From Narthecium ossifragum (taxonomy: Eukaryota > Streptophyta > Magnoliopsida > Dioscoreales > Nartheciaceae), in assembly GCA_963920575.1 (NCBI GenBank), contig OY986967.1:9914061-9978060 (forward strand): DNA of 64,000 bases, given 5' to 3'. Under the pieces are notes generated by a model, which was not told the DNA's origin, did no database searches, and saw nothing but the letters and a program-made list of their open reading frames with translations. Below, piece after piece: positions 19,669 through 30,442 of the stretch. Every line of letters begins with the position of its first letter. The stretch's first letter is position 1. The position numbers were made by a program, and so were the translations under genes.

Positions 19669-21319
19669 TCCTTTGGCAACTCATGATGTTGATCACTAGG
19701 TATAATCTCAAGAGATTCCTCAAATCTAACATTCAATTCTTCAACATCATTTTGGGTTTCATCCAATAAGTCTTTTGATTTGTCATTTTGGATTTCCTCA
19801 TCTTTACCATTATCAATTCTATTAGGAACTAAAATCATTTCATCAAATGTCACATGCATTGATTCTTCAACCACCAAAGTCCTTTTATTGAATACTCTAT
19901 AACTCTTACTTCTTCCCGAATACCCAAGAAAGACTCCTTCATCGGATCTAGCATCAAATTTTCCAAGAGTATCCTTGTCATTGTTCAAGATAAAACATTT
20001 ACACCCAAAAGCTCTAAAGTACCCAATATTTGGAATTCTTCCTTTCCAAAGCTCATAGGGGGTTTTCTTCAAGATGGGTCTCAAGGTTACTCTATTTATC
20101 ACATGGCAAGAGGTGTTGATTGCTTCGGCCCAAAAATACTTGGGAAGATTATTTTCACATAATAAAGTTCTAGCTATGTCTTGTAGGGTTCTATTCTTCC
20201 TTTCAACAACACCATTTTGTTGAGGGGTTCTAGGTGAAGAGAAGTTATGGGAAATTCCGTTGTCATTACAAAACTTTTCTAGAAGGGAGTTCTTGAATTC
20301 TCCTCCATTATCACTTCTAATGCATGTAATGAGAATACCTTTCTCATTTTGGACTCTTCTACAAAAGTTGGTGAATTCTTCAAAGACTTCATCTTTGTGT
20401 GCAAGGAAAATCACCCATGTGAATCTAGTGTAGTCATCTACTAACACAAATCCATATGAGCTACCACCTAAGCTAGTTGGTTTAGTAGGCCCAAAAAGGT
20501 CCATATGAATCAGTTTTAGTGCTCTTGTGGTAGAAACTACATATTTAGACTTGAAAGAGGATTTTACTTGTTTTCCTCTTTGACATGCATCACAAATCTT
20601 GTCTTTCTCAAATTTGATCTTGGGAAGTCCAAGAACAAGGTCTTTTCGAGAAAGTTTGGATATTAAATCCATGTGAGCATGCCCAAGCCTTCTATGCCAT
20701 AACCAAGAATTTTCATTTAAAGCACTAAGACATAGATCATCATGGCAAACAAGATCATTAAGATAAAATGTGTATACATTACCATCACGATGTCCTACTA
20801 GCAAGATTTTATCACTATGAGCATTTTTAACATAGCATTTTGAATCTTCAAAAATAACTTTGTTACCTCTATCACATAGTTGACTAATGCTAAGCAAGTT
20901 ATGCTTCAAACCTTCAACTAAGAGAACATTTTCAATAATAATGGAAGAGGTTTTACCAATATTGCCAATGCCAATAATTTTTCCTTTTCCATTATCGCCA
21001 AAAGTCACCATTCCTCCATCTTTAGGTTGAAGGGTTGAGAACATGCTCCTTTCACCCGTCATATGTCATGAGCATCCACTATCAAGGTACCATCTTTTAG
21101 CCTTTGAGTTGGTCTTGATCTTGGATCTCATGCAATCCTACAAATAGGAGATCAAACCTTGATTTTTGGTACCCAAATCTTTTTGGGTCCATTTGCATTA
21201 GTACTATGCATAAGAGAAGAAGAATATCTAGGTGACCAGATTTTCTTAGCATTAGCATTCTTCATGAGATAGCAACTAGGTGCAATGTGACCTACTTTGC
21301 AACAATAATGACATGTAGG
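19617..21319 (-). pseudogene. Copia second zinc knuckle, protease and integrase
   Basis: After the gag stop (TAA, 21323-21325) the translation continues with a second knuckle (CHYCCKVGHIAPSC), then, after a small frameshift and a TAG, the protease site YLDSGCS followed by TGA (21066-21068). From ATG 21062 a 481-residue frame holds the GAG-pre-integrase HHCC domain (WLWHRRLGH, CDACQRGK) and the integrase core with the D-D-E residues at about D188, D251 and E287, then the C-terminal GKR-like region (FGCKCFILN). Integrase joins the cDNA to chromosomal DNA. Confidence 0.9.
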
Positions 21320-21322
21320 TCC

Positions 21323-22897
21323 TTATGTTACCTTAGGAGGATGAGAAGAAGCTTTAATAAAGTTAGTCTTCTTTTGGTTGTTCACCTTCCTAGGGTTGTA
21401 GCCAATTCCTTCCTTGTTCAAGGAGTTCCTTTGGCTATCAAGGATCTCATCTAGTTTATCTCTACTATTCACCAATTTGGCTATAGTGATTTTTAGGTCA
21501 TTAACCTCTAGAGTGAGATCTCTCTTGGATTTCCTCAAGAAGATAAGTTCTCTTTGCATATCATAATTTGTATTTTTCAATATGGTGAGCTCATATTGAG
21601 TGTCCTTGAGTTCATCCTCAAGTGTGTCATTTGTGTCACAAGACTTGTTCTCTAGCATGCATTTATTTTCTTTTTCTAAAGTTTCAATTTTATGCATGGC
21701 ATCTACTTTTTCTTCTTCTACTTTCTTCAAGTCCATACAATTAGCATAGTATTTCTTTTTCAGGAATTTGAAATCATTTGCTAAAGCATGATAAGCATCA
21801 AAGAGTTCTTCAAATGCAAGCTCATCCTCTACCTCATTTTGTTCTTCTTCCTCATCTCCATGTGCCATTAAGCATATGTTGGCTACCTCTTGTTCTTCAT
21901 CATCGGATGAAGTCTCCACATCGCTTTCTCCCCAAGTAGCCACCATTGCCTTCCTACTATTGAACTCCTTCCTTGAAGGCTTCTTGAGTTGAGGACATTC
22001 AAGCTTGATGTGTCCGGGCTTCCTACACTCATAACATATTATTTCATTTGAGTTAGAAGAAGTAGGATTATACCTTTCACCTTTGAAGAATTTCTTCTTG
22101 AAGAATTTCTTTCCTCCTTGGCGTTTGAAAATCTTTTGTATTCTCCTTGATATCATTGCCAACTCCTCATCGTCGTCTCCATCGCTTGAATCGGATGAGT
22201 CTTTGCTAGATGATTTGAAGGCAACCGTTTTCTTCTTTTTGTCTCCCTCTTCGTTGCTCCTCTTCAAATTCATCTCATAGGTCATGAGGGAACCCATGAG
22301 CTCATCTAGTGACAATTTGGATAGATCCTTGGCTTCTTCTATCGCTGTCACTTTGGGATCCCACGACTTAGGTAGACACCTAAGGATCTTTCTCACAATC
22401 TCATCATTAGCATAAGTTCTTCCAAGAGATTCAAGCATATTTAATATGTTATTAAAACGTGTAAACATCTCACTAATAGTCTCATCATTCTTCATGCAAA
22501 ATAATTCATACTCATGTACTAGCATACTTATCTTTGACTCTTTAACCCGGCTAGTTCCCTCATATGTAACCTCAAGCTTATCCCATATCTCCTTTGCTGA
22601 TTTGCATGTGAAGACTCTATTGAATTCACTAGGGCTAAGGGCACAAAATAGAAAGCTTTTGGCCTTGGCATTAATTTGAAGGTTTTTGAGGTCAATTGGG
22701 GTGTAGTCACTCTTTGTCTTTGGGACATCTTTCCCATCAACAGTTTTGGTCGAGACATAAGGTCCATCCTCAATTACTAACCATGCCTCATAGTCCATGG
22801 ATTGAACAAAGATTTTCATCTTTGTTTTCCAATAATTGTAGTTAGAACCATTGAAGTAGGGTGGCCTATTGGTAGCTTGTCCCTCTATGTTTTCCAT
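21323..22897 (-). CDS. Copia gag (SIRE-type)
   Basis: An open frame of 524 residues starting MENIEGQATNRPPYFNGSNY about 50 bp inside the PBS. Residues about 15-215 are the capsid-like gag domain (YWKTKMKIFVQSMDYEAWL, ILRCLPKSWDPKVTAIEEAK). A zinc knuckle lies at C288-C291-H296-C301. Residues about 380-490 are Lys/Glu-rich and coiled-coil-like. It ends at TAA 21323, where the family reads on into a second knuckle and pol, so this stop probably separates gag from pol by mutation. It forms the particle and binds RNA. Confidence 0.9.
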   Translation of the reverse strand: MENIEGQATNRPPYFNGSNYNYWKTKMKIFVQSMDYEAWLVIEDGPYVSTKTVDGKDVPKTKSDYTPIDLKNLQINAKAKSFLFCALSPSEFNRVFTCKSAKEIWDKLEVTYEGTSRVKESKISMLVHEYELFCMKNDETISEMFTRFNNILNMLESLGRTYANDEIVRKILRCLPKSWDPKVTAIEEAKDLSKLSLDELMGSLMTYEMNLKRSNEEGDKKKKTVAFKSSSKDSSDSSDGDDDEELAMISRRIQKIFKRQGGKKFFKKKFFKGERYNPTSSNSNEIICYECRKPGHIKLECPQLKKPSRKEFNSRKAMVATWGESDVETSSDDEEQEVANICLMAHGDEEEEQNEVEDELAFEELFDAYHALANDFKFLKKKYYANCMDLKKVEEEKVDAMHKIETLEKENKCMLENKSCDTNDTLEDELKDTQYELTILKNTNYDMQRELIFLRKSKRDLTLEVNDLKITIAKLVNSRDKLDEILDSQRNSLNKEGIGYNPRKVNNQKKTNFIKASSHPPKVT

Positions 22898-22947
22898 GTC
22901 TAGAAAGGATCCTCTAAGGGTTGTTACACCACTAAATTAGAGACCTA

Positions 22948-22959
22948 GCTCTGATACCA
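22948..22959 (-). other. Primer-binding site, tRNA-Met
   Basis: TGGTATCAGAGC on the minus strand, two bases from the 5' LTR end at 22962. Confidence 0.95.
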
Positions 22960-22961
22960 AT

Positions 22962-23553
22962 TGATGGTCCAAGAGGGGGGTGAATTGGACTCTTTTCGAA
23001 AAACTAGATTGATGGAAAAATTCAGATAGAAGGGGATCTAACAGCCAGAATGCTTGTAAATAAAATGAAACTTAACTATAATAGCATGCAAGCATTAACT
23101 GAAAGAAGAGTAAGAGAGATGACACCGATTTATAGTGGTTCGACCCAACTCTTGGTCTACGTCCACTTCTCTCAAGGCTCCCCTTGAGGTTCCACTACTT
23201 GCAAATCCCTTACAAGCTTTTCCTCCAAGCTTTCTGGTGCTTGGTGACCTTACAATCACAGCCACTTGCTGTTTGAACAACTCTCAAGATACTTCTTCAC
23301 ACTTGAAGAAGGTTTACAAAGGTTTTAGCTCAAGGAGAATAAGTAGAAATCTTTCCTAGAACTTGCTCAAATAATCTCAATAATAATGATAAAAGTTGTG
23401 GCAAGTTTACATGAAGAGACTACTTATAGATGGGCTTCAACCAGCTCAACAAGAAGCCCCAACGGCTCCCTGCAACTCTCCAACGGCTAGTTTTTTACTC
23501 TGCGCGCTCCTGGCGGTCGATCCGTCCATCGTCCGTCACGTATAAAAAACTCA
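22962..23553 (-). repeat. 5' LTR of the SIRE-type Copia, truncated
   Basis: It matches 14496-15087 with about three differences (all C/T or G/A), then stops inside U3 at AAAAAACTCA. The TATA box and the AACGGCT boxes remain but nearly the whole TCGA array is missing. The next base belongs to the Gypsy gag region. This LTR is the promoter of the element, so the full-length transcript has probably lost its upstream control. Confidence 0.92.
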
Positions 23554-24046
23554 CTGGCCGCCGACCCGAGCTTTCACTCTCATAGTCCGAGGGCCAGAAT
23601 ATCTGGTTATCACATGAAGTGATATAGATGGGCTATCATTGCCCCCTTCTTGCTCCCTGTCTCCTCCTCGCTCGGCCTCGCCATGGTAGTCAAATCTGGC
23701 CAACTCATCATCATCTGCCTAATTTCCTTCATCTCCCGCTTCTATCGAGAAGGCCTGTGGCTTCTGGCACTTGTGCCATGGCGTAAACCTCTCATCGCAG
23801 TTAAAATAGAGGCCTTTCTAACGTCTCCTTTGCATCTCATCCCATGACAAATGCCGAATGTCGGACCTTGGTATAGGAGGTGGAGGGCGTATTCTGGGCT
23901 GTACTGTCGCCATCGTCAACGCCTGACCGATGAGTCATCCCCCACCAGTGTATTGTACCGGTCTGATGACTGGGCGGGTTGCCTCATACCGAGGCCTCCG
24001 TCGATGATTTTGCTGCTTCTCATCTAGTAGTCTTGCTCTTTCAATG
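23554..24046 (-). pseudogene. Gypsy gag C-terminus with zinc knuckle (chromovirus)
   Basis: Minus-strand pieces include ECIERARLLDEKQQNHRRR, PIPRSDIRHLSWDEMQRR and a zinc-knuckle-like CDERFTPWHKC, the usual gag ending before the protease in Reina/Galadriel-like chromoviruses. Stops and frame changes are present. It lies between the solo LTR and the Copia, and joins the protease at 14490. Confidence 0.75.
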
Positions 24047-24051
24047 CATTC

Positions 24052-25609
24052 TGATGATGATCCATAATGTTATATTTTTATCCCTTAATACTTAGTCTCC
24101 TGTGCTTATTTGGTACCTAAATGCACTCATTATTCTTATATTTTGATTTAGAATGCAATTGAAGTCCTTAAGTCGAAAAGAAGCTGAAAAGAGTATATGT
24201 TTTAACTTTAAAGATTAAACTATACCTGCTGATGAAGAACCAGATGATGTGTCACATATGGTTCGAAAGCTCTTGAAGTCTAGTTTCTGGAGAATTTTAC
24301 GGTTCATGATTTGGAGCTTCCTAGATAAACTTACAGTGCTTTTACTACAACCAGCACATGACAAAACAGTAGAAGAAATATGCAGAGAATAAGAGATCGA
24401 TCCGCTTCCAAAAGAGATCGATCCCTTATGCACCCAGAGATGAAAAAGACCCACGGTCGATCCCCGCATCGACCGTCAGCCTCTGTCAAAAATATACGCT
24501 CGCAGGGTCGATGCAAGGATCGACCGTGAGGAGAAATCTGAATCCGGAATAAAGGGATCGATCCCCTTTCCAAAAGGGATCGATCCGAGTCGGGGCACAA
24601 CCAGAATATGGGAAGAAAAGATCGATCTTCTTTCCATAGAGATCGATCTTTCTTAACAGACTTTGCAGAATTAAGGGCTCAGATTTAATCCGAGGATGGG
24701 AAACTTATGGGCTATAAATAGGGTTCTTTTTAGGGATTAAGGGGGGCGAATTCTAGAGGTTTTTGGCTTCTCCTTTCTACTTGTTTTATATTTCTAGGGT
24801 TCTTCTTTCTTCTTCAAAGGATTGGATTGTTCTTGATGGCCTTGCGTGGACTAAACCTTAATTCTTGGTTGAGGAGACTGAAACCTCGGAATCAATGAAA
24901 CTGTGAGATCTAATCTATTTTTATTGTTCAGTTTATACATGAGTATTAGATGTTCTTCTGAAATTAAATCATCATGATTGTCTTGTCTAATTGCTAGGAG
25001 GCCTACTAGTTTATTATTCATGGCGATCTACTGCTAGGTTGGATATCAAATCCGTAATTGTTTGATTCCTCTAATCTTCGAAGCAACTAGAATCTATTGA
25101 TTTACTGCGTTTCAGAGATTAATAGATCTTAGGAAGAATATTCGACTAGATTAAATGCAACCGCTTGTGCTTGTGTTGTTTAGCTTCATCGATCTCCCTA
25201 TTCATAAGGCTGCCACTAGATTAAATCTACAGCGCTTGTCTTAGGTTGTCTAGTAGTTAGGGTTGATTAGATCGCTTATTTCTAATTAACTATGATCGAG
25301 GAGAGATTCGAATTTCATTCGAACGGTGAATATTCATGGAATGAATTGATTGATACTTGCATCAATGATCAGTTGTTGGATTTCGATGGTGGATGTTGAC
25401 TCAGACCAAGGTTTGTTCTCTTGATTTAATTCAATTCTTCGCTTTAGATTATTTCTTTACTGTTTTCTTCACGTTTAAAACCCCCCATTTTTGTTCACTA
25501 AGCACAAAACCAGACTAAACACTCTTCGTGGGATCGACTTGTACTCGCACTACTACATTTATTTTAATGAGTATTGATTTTATTTTTGAGTGCCTACGAC
25601 AACACATCA
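24052..25609 (+). repeat. Solo LTR, Athila-like family, with TSD CATTC
   Basis: A single LTR (1558 bp, TGATGATG...ACATCA) with the 5-bp target duplication CATTC at 24047-24051 and 25610-25614, interrupting the Gypsy gag. It matches 645-2036 over its last 1.35 kb. TATA is at 24713. A solo LTR arises by recombination between the two LTRs of one element. Confidence 0.9.
24395..24720 (+). promoter_or_regulatory. Mixed array: GATCGATC pairs and 12-bp TCGA dyads, with TATA
   Basis: GATCGATC pairs lie at 24395/24416 (21 bp), 24556/24578 (22 bp) and 24620/24641 (21 bp). Between them are two dyads of the other type, 24457/24469 and 24508/24520, each 12 bp apart with CGGTCGA-type arms. AGATTTAATCCG is at 24681 and TATAAATA at 24713, 72 bp after the last GATCGATC. 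Confidence 0.65.
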
Positions 25610-25614
25610 CATTC

Positions 25615-26440
25615 TCTTAAGGTCTCAGGCTTGAAGACCCTCACTTCATCTGCTAGTTCTGTTTGCATCTCGCCCAAAAGGGTACCCATCAATGCAGATT
25701 GAGGCCACCCTTTAACCATGTTTGATAACACCATAAATTCCTCTAAATATTCATCCAGTGATCCATGCTGTTTTATACGAGACAAGGCTTCGTCATGACT
25801 GATGAATTTTGCCGAACCAAACATCACCCTGAGCTCCCTCTCGAATGCTTCCCAATTAATCTCAAATCCTGCTTCTGCGTACACCCCTTGGAGTCATCAC
25901 CACTATTGATTAGCCTTTCATTCGAGATGATATGAGGCCATATATACTTTTTGATCATCAAGTGTCCTTTGCATACTAAAGAATTGCTCCTCTCGACTGA
26001 TCCAAATAGTAGGATCCTCACCAGCAAACATAGGAAACTCCAACTTAAAAGTGACACCACCCGGACGTTTATGAGGATCTTCCTCATCTTCCTCATACGA
26101 AGAATGTTCCCTGCTGTGGCTCTGTCTGTCCTTGTCTCCCTTGTATGTCGAATGCTCCCGATAATGCCGTTCGCCTCGTTCCCGGCTTCATCATCGTCGC
26201 TCGGCGTCATCTTCCTCCTTGGCCTACGATTGCTTCCTTGTCACCTTGAGAGCCTCCTTAATCACCCTCTCTATGCTTGCTAACTTGGTCTCCGCTATTC
26301 GCCGTTGCTCCTCTATTGCTGCTTCAAGCCATTGCACTCCTAGGCGATGTTCGATCTCTCCTTGCTTCATAGATGCTGCCAGTTCCTCGACGAATCCTTT
26401 AACTGTCGAGACGTCTACCTCCAAAGCATTAATCTAATCT
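25615..26440 (-). pseudogene. Gypsy gag N-terminal and capsid region (chromovirus)
   Basis: From about 26424 the translation starts MEVDVSTVKGFVEELAASMK with a helical EAAIEEQRRIAETKLASIE, then GVTFKLEFPMFAGEDP, the retrotransposon gag domain (WEAFERELRVMFG, LDEYLEEFMVLSN, ADEVRVFKPETLRECD) down to 25610. Stops interrupt it near 25890-25910. It is the 5' part of the element whose protease/RT lies at 13659-14495. Confidence 0.82.
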
Positions 26441-26467
26441 TTCTAAGTCATCTTGCAGATAAACCTC

Positions 26468-26479
26468 GCTCTGATGCCA
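26468..26479 (-). other. Primer-binding site, tRNA-Met variant
   Basis: TGGCATCAGAGC on the minus strand, one base different from the usual TGGTATCAGAGC, two bases from the LTR at 26482. Confidence 0.75.
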
Positions 26480-26481
26480 CT

Positions 26482-26867
26482 TGATGAACGCTTGGTCACC
26501 CAAGAATTCACCGACAAGAAGATTCAACTCTTTTGATGGCAGAGGAAACCCTAGGATCCAATTTATGGCTGGAAAAACCCCTTCTTCAATCTATTAGAAA
26601 AATAGCTTAAAGAAACCCTAGTTGCGATTACATGAGGAATATATAAGAAGCCCAAATAAGCCTATGACCGTCGGATCAACAAACTAAATCCCACGGTTCA
26701 CATCACCTAATCAACAAATAAGCAAACCTATTAATTAATCCAGCCCAACTACTCATACTAGCAAGACTAATCAACTCAGGTAGTGCGGATTAGGCCTGCG
26801 AACCCTTGTTGAACGCCGGATCTCATCATCATTGGGTCTCCTGGTCCGTCGGGATGTCTGGGTTGCA
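26482..26867 (-). repeat. 5' LTR of the minus-strand chromovirus
   Basis: A short LTR (386 bp) with TG...CA ends and a minus-strand TATA-like box (CTTATATATTCC, about 26637). The length fits Reina-like chromoviruses. The other LTR is not in the window because the element is cut in RT at 13659. Confidence 0.7.
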
Positions 26868-26896
26868 TTTGAATCTATTGTCCTTTTATAGGGAAT

Positions 26897-27238
26897 ATGG
26901 ATAGGAGTTGGATAGCACTTCAAAATCAATGGTGTAAAGAATATGTGGACAGAATTAAGCTGTATATTCGCTTTGCTCATGAACATGCAAAGACTGGAAA
27001 CATGATTCGGTGTCCATGCCGAACATGCAATAACATGTACTACTGGGACTTTAATACTGTGGAGGATCATCTGTATGAACATGGGATAGCTGAAAGTTAC
27101 ACTCAGTGGGTACATCATGGCGAGTCTTCGACTCCGAATCCTAACATTGGGGAAAGCAGTAGAGAAATAGGGAATCATGAAATTCCATATACAAATTATG
27201 TAGAAGAAATATGCTGGAGAAAATATGTATTATGGTGA
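26897..27238 (+). pseudogene. CACTA transposase-associated domain exon
   Basis: The 113-residue translation MDRSWIALQNQW...FVHEHAKTGNM-like, with the cysteine cluster IRCPCRTCNN and the ending VEDHLYEHGIAESYTQWVHHGE, is the N-terminal transposase-associated domain of plant CACTA proteins (MDRSW start, CPCxxC zinc-like cluster, LxxxGxxxxYxxWxxHGE). The real family domain is followed by a large transposase, which is absent here, so this is a fragment joined to the second type of CACTA protein below. Confidence 0.8.
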
Positions 27239-27350
27239 AGATAATATATTTGACAGATAAGATGCTGATGTGCCCGATGTAGAGCCAGATAACTCTTGGT
27301 ATTATAATCAACTCCATGAATTTTGGCGCTAGGACGTAAAGTTCATAAGA

Positions 27351-27449
27351 ATGGTAGTGCTTGATCATATGGTAATGTGCTATCTTCTGTCCCACCATCG
27401 AATGGTAGTGATTGATCATCTGGTAATGTGCTATCTTCTGTCCCACCAT
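27351..27449 (+). repeat. Tandem duplication of about 51 bp
   Basis: GGTAGTG(C/A)TTGATCAT followed by TGGTAATGTGCTATCTTCTG occurs twice, about 51 bp apart, each ending CCCACCATC. Local duplication within the CACTA gene. Confidence 0.85.
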
Positions 27450-27603
27450 CAGTTATCCCACCAACATCTGGGTTGAGCGGTTCTTCTCCTAATTTAGCTG
27501 TTGTATCTCAATCTGATAGCCAAATAAGTAAGTCTTTCATTTGTATTACTTAACTTCTTTCTTTACCTCCATTATTGCATTGCCATTTCTGTGATGTATT
27601 TCT

Positions 27604-28640
27604 GTAGATCCGACTCCAGCTAGATCCACAAAATGAAGAGGCTTGTCTCGTGGTCTTAAATTAGAAAAAAAGATTAAGCTTAATGGAAAACTTCTCTGGA
27701 TGTGTCTATACCAAATCATTTGTGGGCTCCAATTGGGAAGGGTGCTAGTGACTTTACAATGGAAGTTGGCGTTGTTTGTCGTTTGTTCGCACCGCTTAGT
27801 GTTTCCGATTGGCCTGATATTGGAGACGATATTAATGAAAAAATGATTGCGCATCTTGCTGTAAGTTTGCTGATTTTTTCCCAAACAAAATATGATGTGT
27901 TAATGAGTTTATATGAAATTTCTACTCTATTGATGTTTTTCTTCTCTAGGATAAGTTCGAACTAGACTTTTAAAATGCACATGTCAGAGAAGTAACTGAC
28001 AAACTACTTAAAGGGTTCTACTCCAACTATCGTCATCGGCTATATTCTCAGATCCAATCATTTGAAATAGATGAAGCTAGTAAGCATCCTTATCGAAATA
28101 TACTCCCTGAAGACTGGAACAAACTATGCGATTATGTAATGTCAAAAAGTTTCCAGGTGATATATGTTTTAGTTATTGATGTAGTTAAACATTAATTGAA
28201 TATGACTCTTATGAATTTATATTTTTACATTTGGCAGGCTAGGAGCAAGAAATGTATCGAAAATTGATCAAAACTGAAAGTTCTTCATTTTTCAGGATGT
28301 AAATCTTTTACACATCGTCGAGTGGAAATGGTATTGAAGAAGTCTTTGGGTTATCAATTTTTTGCATATGAAAAAATACAATTTTTTAATATTATATGTC
28401 AATATGTTTTGTGAGTAGCAAGAAGATGAAATTGGTAGAATTGAATTTTACAAAAGGACTCATTGCAAGAATGGATCTTGGGCCTCACCACGCACTGAGG
28501 AAAATTATGCGAGTTTTGTTTTTGACATTACTTGCATACGATGCTATTATATGAAGTATTGTACTCATGTTACTTGTCATTTTTTACTTACTTTGAATAA
28601 TTTAGTCTTTGGATAGCTTAATCACTGAGCAAAACAAATT
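27604..28640 (+). pseudogene. CACTA plant transposase (Ptta/En/Spm) exons
   Basis: Exon pieces read SRGLKLEKKIKLNGK, then WAPIGKGASDFTMEVGVV and WPDIGDDINEKMIAHLA, intron 27861-27949 (GT...AG), DKFELDF and a stop (TAA near 27970), then REVTDKLLKGFYSNYRHRL and LPEDWNKLCDYVMSKSFQ, intron 28157-28237, ARSKKCIEN, SGCKSFTHRRVEM, intron 28331-28418, then DEIGRIEFYKRTHCKNGSW. The order and the GSKSF-like and KNGSW-like motifs match the plant transposase family found as a second gene of En/Spm elements. Nonsense codons mark a pseudogene. Confidence 0.78.
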
Positions 28641-29247
28641 TCACTTAAAGCAGACAAATTGTGAGGATGTTAATAAAGCCCTATACGAGGTTCGTGGTTG
28701 AACCAAGGGAGTCATGACCCTTGGGATGTTTAGATAGAACATTTGGGCCCATGATCGGTCCAAATTGCTTGGTTGTGGTGGGGTGATCAATTGGTGTATC
28801 ACCCCTTATGTTATTGTTAATTGTAATTGATGGGCCGACTGGTGTGCCATGTTGTTTAATTGTTTATTTGTTAAATTTATTCCTATTAATTGGCCGGGGG
28901 TGTGCCCGTCGTAGAATTTCGGATGACGGCAGTATATGCCGTCATAAGACCGAAATTTTTTTTGTTTAATTGTTTGTTAGCGGCCTGCGTCGCCATTGTA
29001 TTGTTAGAATATTTGACTGAGGCTTGTTTGCATCTACTAGTAAACTTGCTATTTTTAGTAAACCATGACAAAGATTAGATATGAAGGAAAGTTCTTTGCA
29101 TCTCAACTCTAAACTTGCCCAGAATGTTAATTATGTGCCAAAAGTCAGAGTCATGAGAGATTATCCAAAAGATTGCTGTTTTTGCATCGTGCCATAAAGG
29201 CTTTGATCACCTATCGGTGCATGTTGCCATAAAGGCAACCTTAATTA
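28641..29247 (+). other. Probable intron of the CACTA gene
   Basis: No coding signal. It contains an inverted repeat at 28917-28955 and AT-rich sequence. It begins the large gap between the exons at 28420-28640 and 31414-31766. Confidence 0.45.
28917..28955. repeat. Strong hairpin in the CACTA intron
   Basis: Arms TTTCGG + ATGACGGCA, loop GTATA, then TGCCGTCAT + (AAGA bulge) + CCGAAA. The inner 9-bp arms are perfect. Confidence 0.8.
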
Positions 29248-30069
29248 AGAGGTCAGCAATGGGCCGGGTTTCCCCAGTAACTCGCTTGACCCGCCCCGTT
29301 TGGGACGGGAAAACGGGGCAATTATCGGGTTGGCGGGGCAGGCGGACTAAACAGGGTGGGTTAAACGTTGGGGCGGGGCGAGGATGGGTTTTGGTCAACC
29401 CGCCCTGCTTTCGACCCGGCCCGGATATGCTTTTTAGTAATTTTAAATTAGTTCTAATAATTTTATTCTAACTCTTTAATTTAGAACAAATGGCTAAAAA
29501 AGGTGTTGGTATAAGAATTAGTTCTAATAATATATTAGCTACTAACCACTTAAGCTTTACATGGTCACAGACCCACGAGGCCCCTGACGCATTGCTTTCC
29601 ATTAGTTTATATTATAAGGGACTAAGAAATAAAAGTATAAAACTAATCGATTTTAATTTTGAGCAGATCTAAAGTTAACTTTTTTTTTGAATTTGGGGTT
29701 CATTTTTACATTTTGTAATTGGCATGATCTTATTTAGTGGGAATACTTGGAAGTTGAAATTTTGTTTTTTTTTAACTATGTGGCGCTTGAAAGTTGACAA
29801 TATTGTATTGGTTTATATGATACATAGCAAATTTGTGATAAAAATTATTGACGTTATTAACTTTGTCGAAAGAAAATGAGAATCCTAAACGGGGTGGGGC
29901 AGAGGCGGGGCGGGGCAGGGATGGGGGAAATGTAGATGGGGCGGGGATGGGACAAACTTCTTACCCCGCAACGGGGCATGGGGTGGGGATGGAGTAGGGT
30001 AAATTTTTTGGGGCGGGGACGGGGTTGGTGAATCCCGCCCCAACCCGCCCCATTTCCATTCCTACCTCT
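29248..30069. mobile_element. MITE-like insertion with GC-rich inverted ends (hAT type suspected)
   Basis: The ends are inverted copies: AGAGGT...AATGGG...CGGGTT on the left (29248-29275) and the complement of the same words at 30035-30069. Both arms are rich in GGGGCGGG/CCCGCCCC, while the middle (29420-29880) is AT-rich with no coding frame. This resembles small plant hAT-related elements with GC-rich ends, but an 8-bp target duplication could not be fixed. Confidence 0.5.
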
Positions 30070-30442
30070 GTTCCATGAAAGATAGCTTTGTTCACTTTCC
30101 AATTAAAGTAAGCATTTAAACAGAGAATATTTACATAGCAATACATTTATTAAATGCTAGTGTCCTTTAATGGTTTGTTGAGAAAATTCTGCATGCTTGT
30201 GCGTTTGGCATGTACCACTTTGTTCTTGTCAATTTGTTTATATGATCAGTTGGTCAAAATATTATTTCTTCTTTACTGAGATGGTTTCTTCATATTTTGA
30301 GCTTCTTCAGAACATCATGTATCTTTGCATTCTGGTCTTTACAAATTTGTTTACTTAAGTTGATTTATGTTATCTTTTCATTGAAGTCTTCATTGTGCTT
30401 GAATGTGACTTCTTCAGCTTTGATCTGATTGCTTAACAGTGG

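Larger units (their letters stand above)
14496..23553 (-). mobile_element. SIRE-type Copia element, nearly complete, 5' LTR truncated
   Basis: Order on the minus strand: truncated 5' LTR (22962-23553), tRNA-Met PBS, gag, second zinc knuckle/protease/integrase, RT/RNase H, TCGA array, extra ORF, polypurine tract, full 3' LTR (14496-15654). The shared LTR parts differ at only about three positions over roughly 590 bp by eye, so the insertion is recent. It sits in a Gypsy element between gag and protease. Gag-pol has stops and small frameshifts, so this copy is probably not autonomous. Confidence 0.92.
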
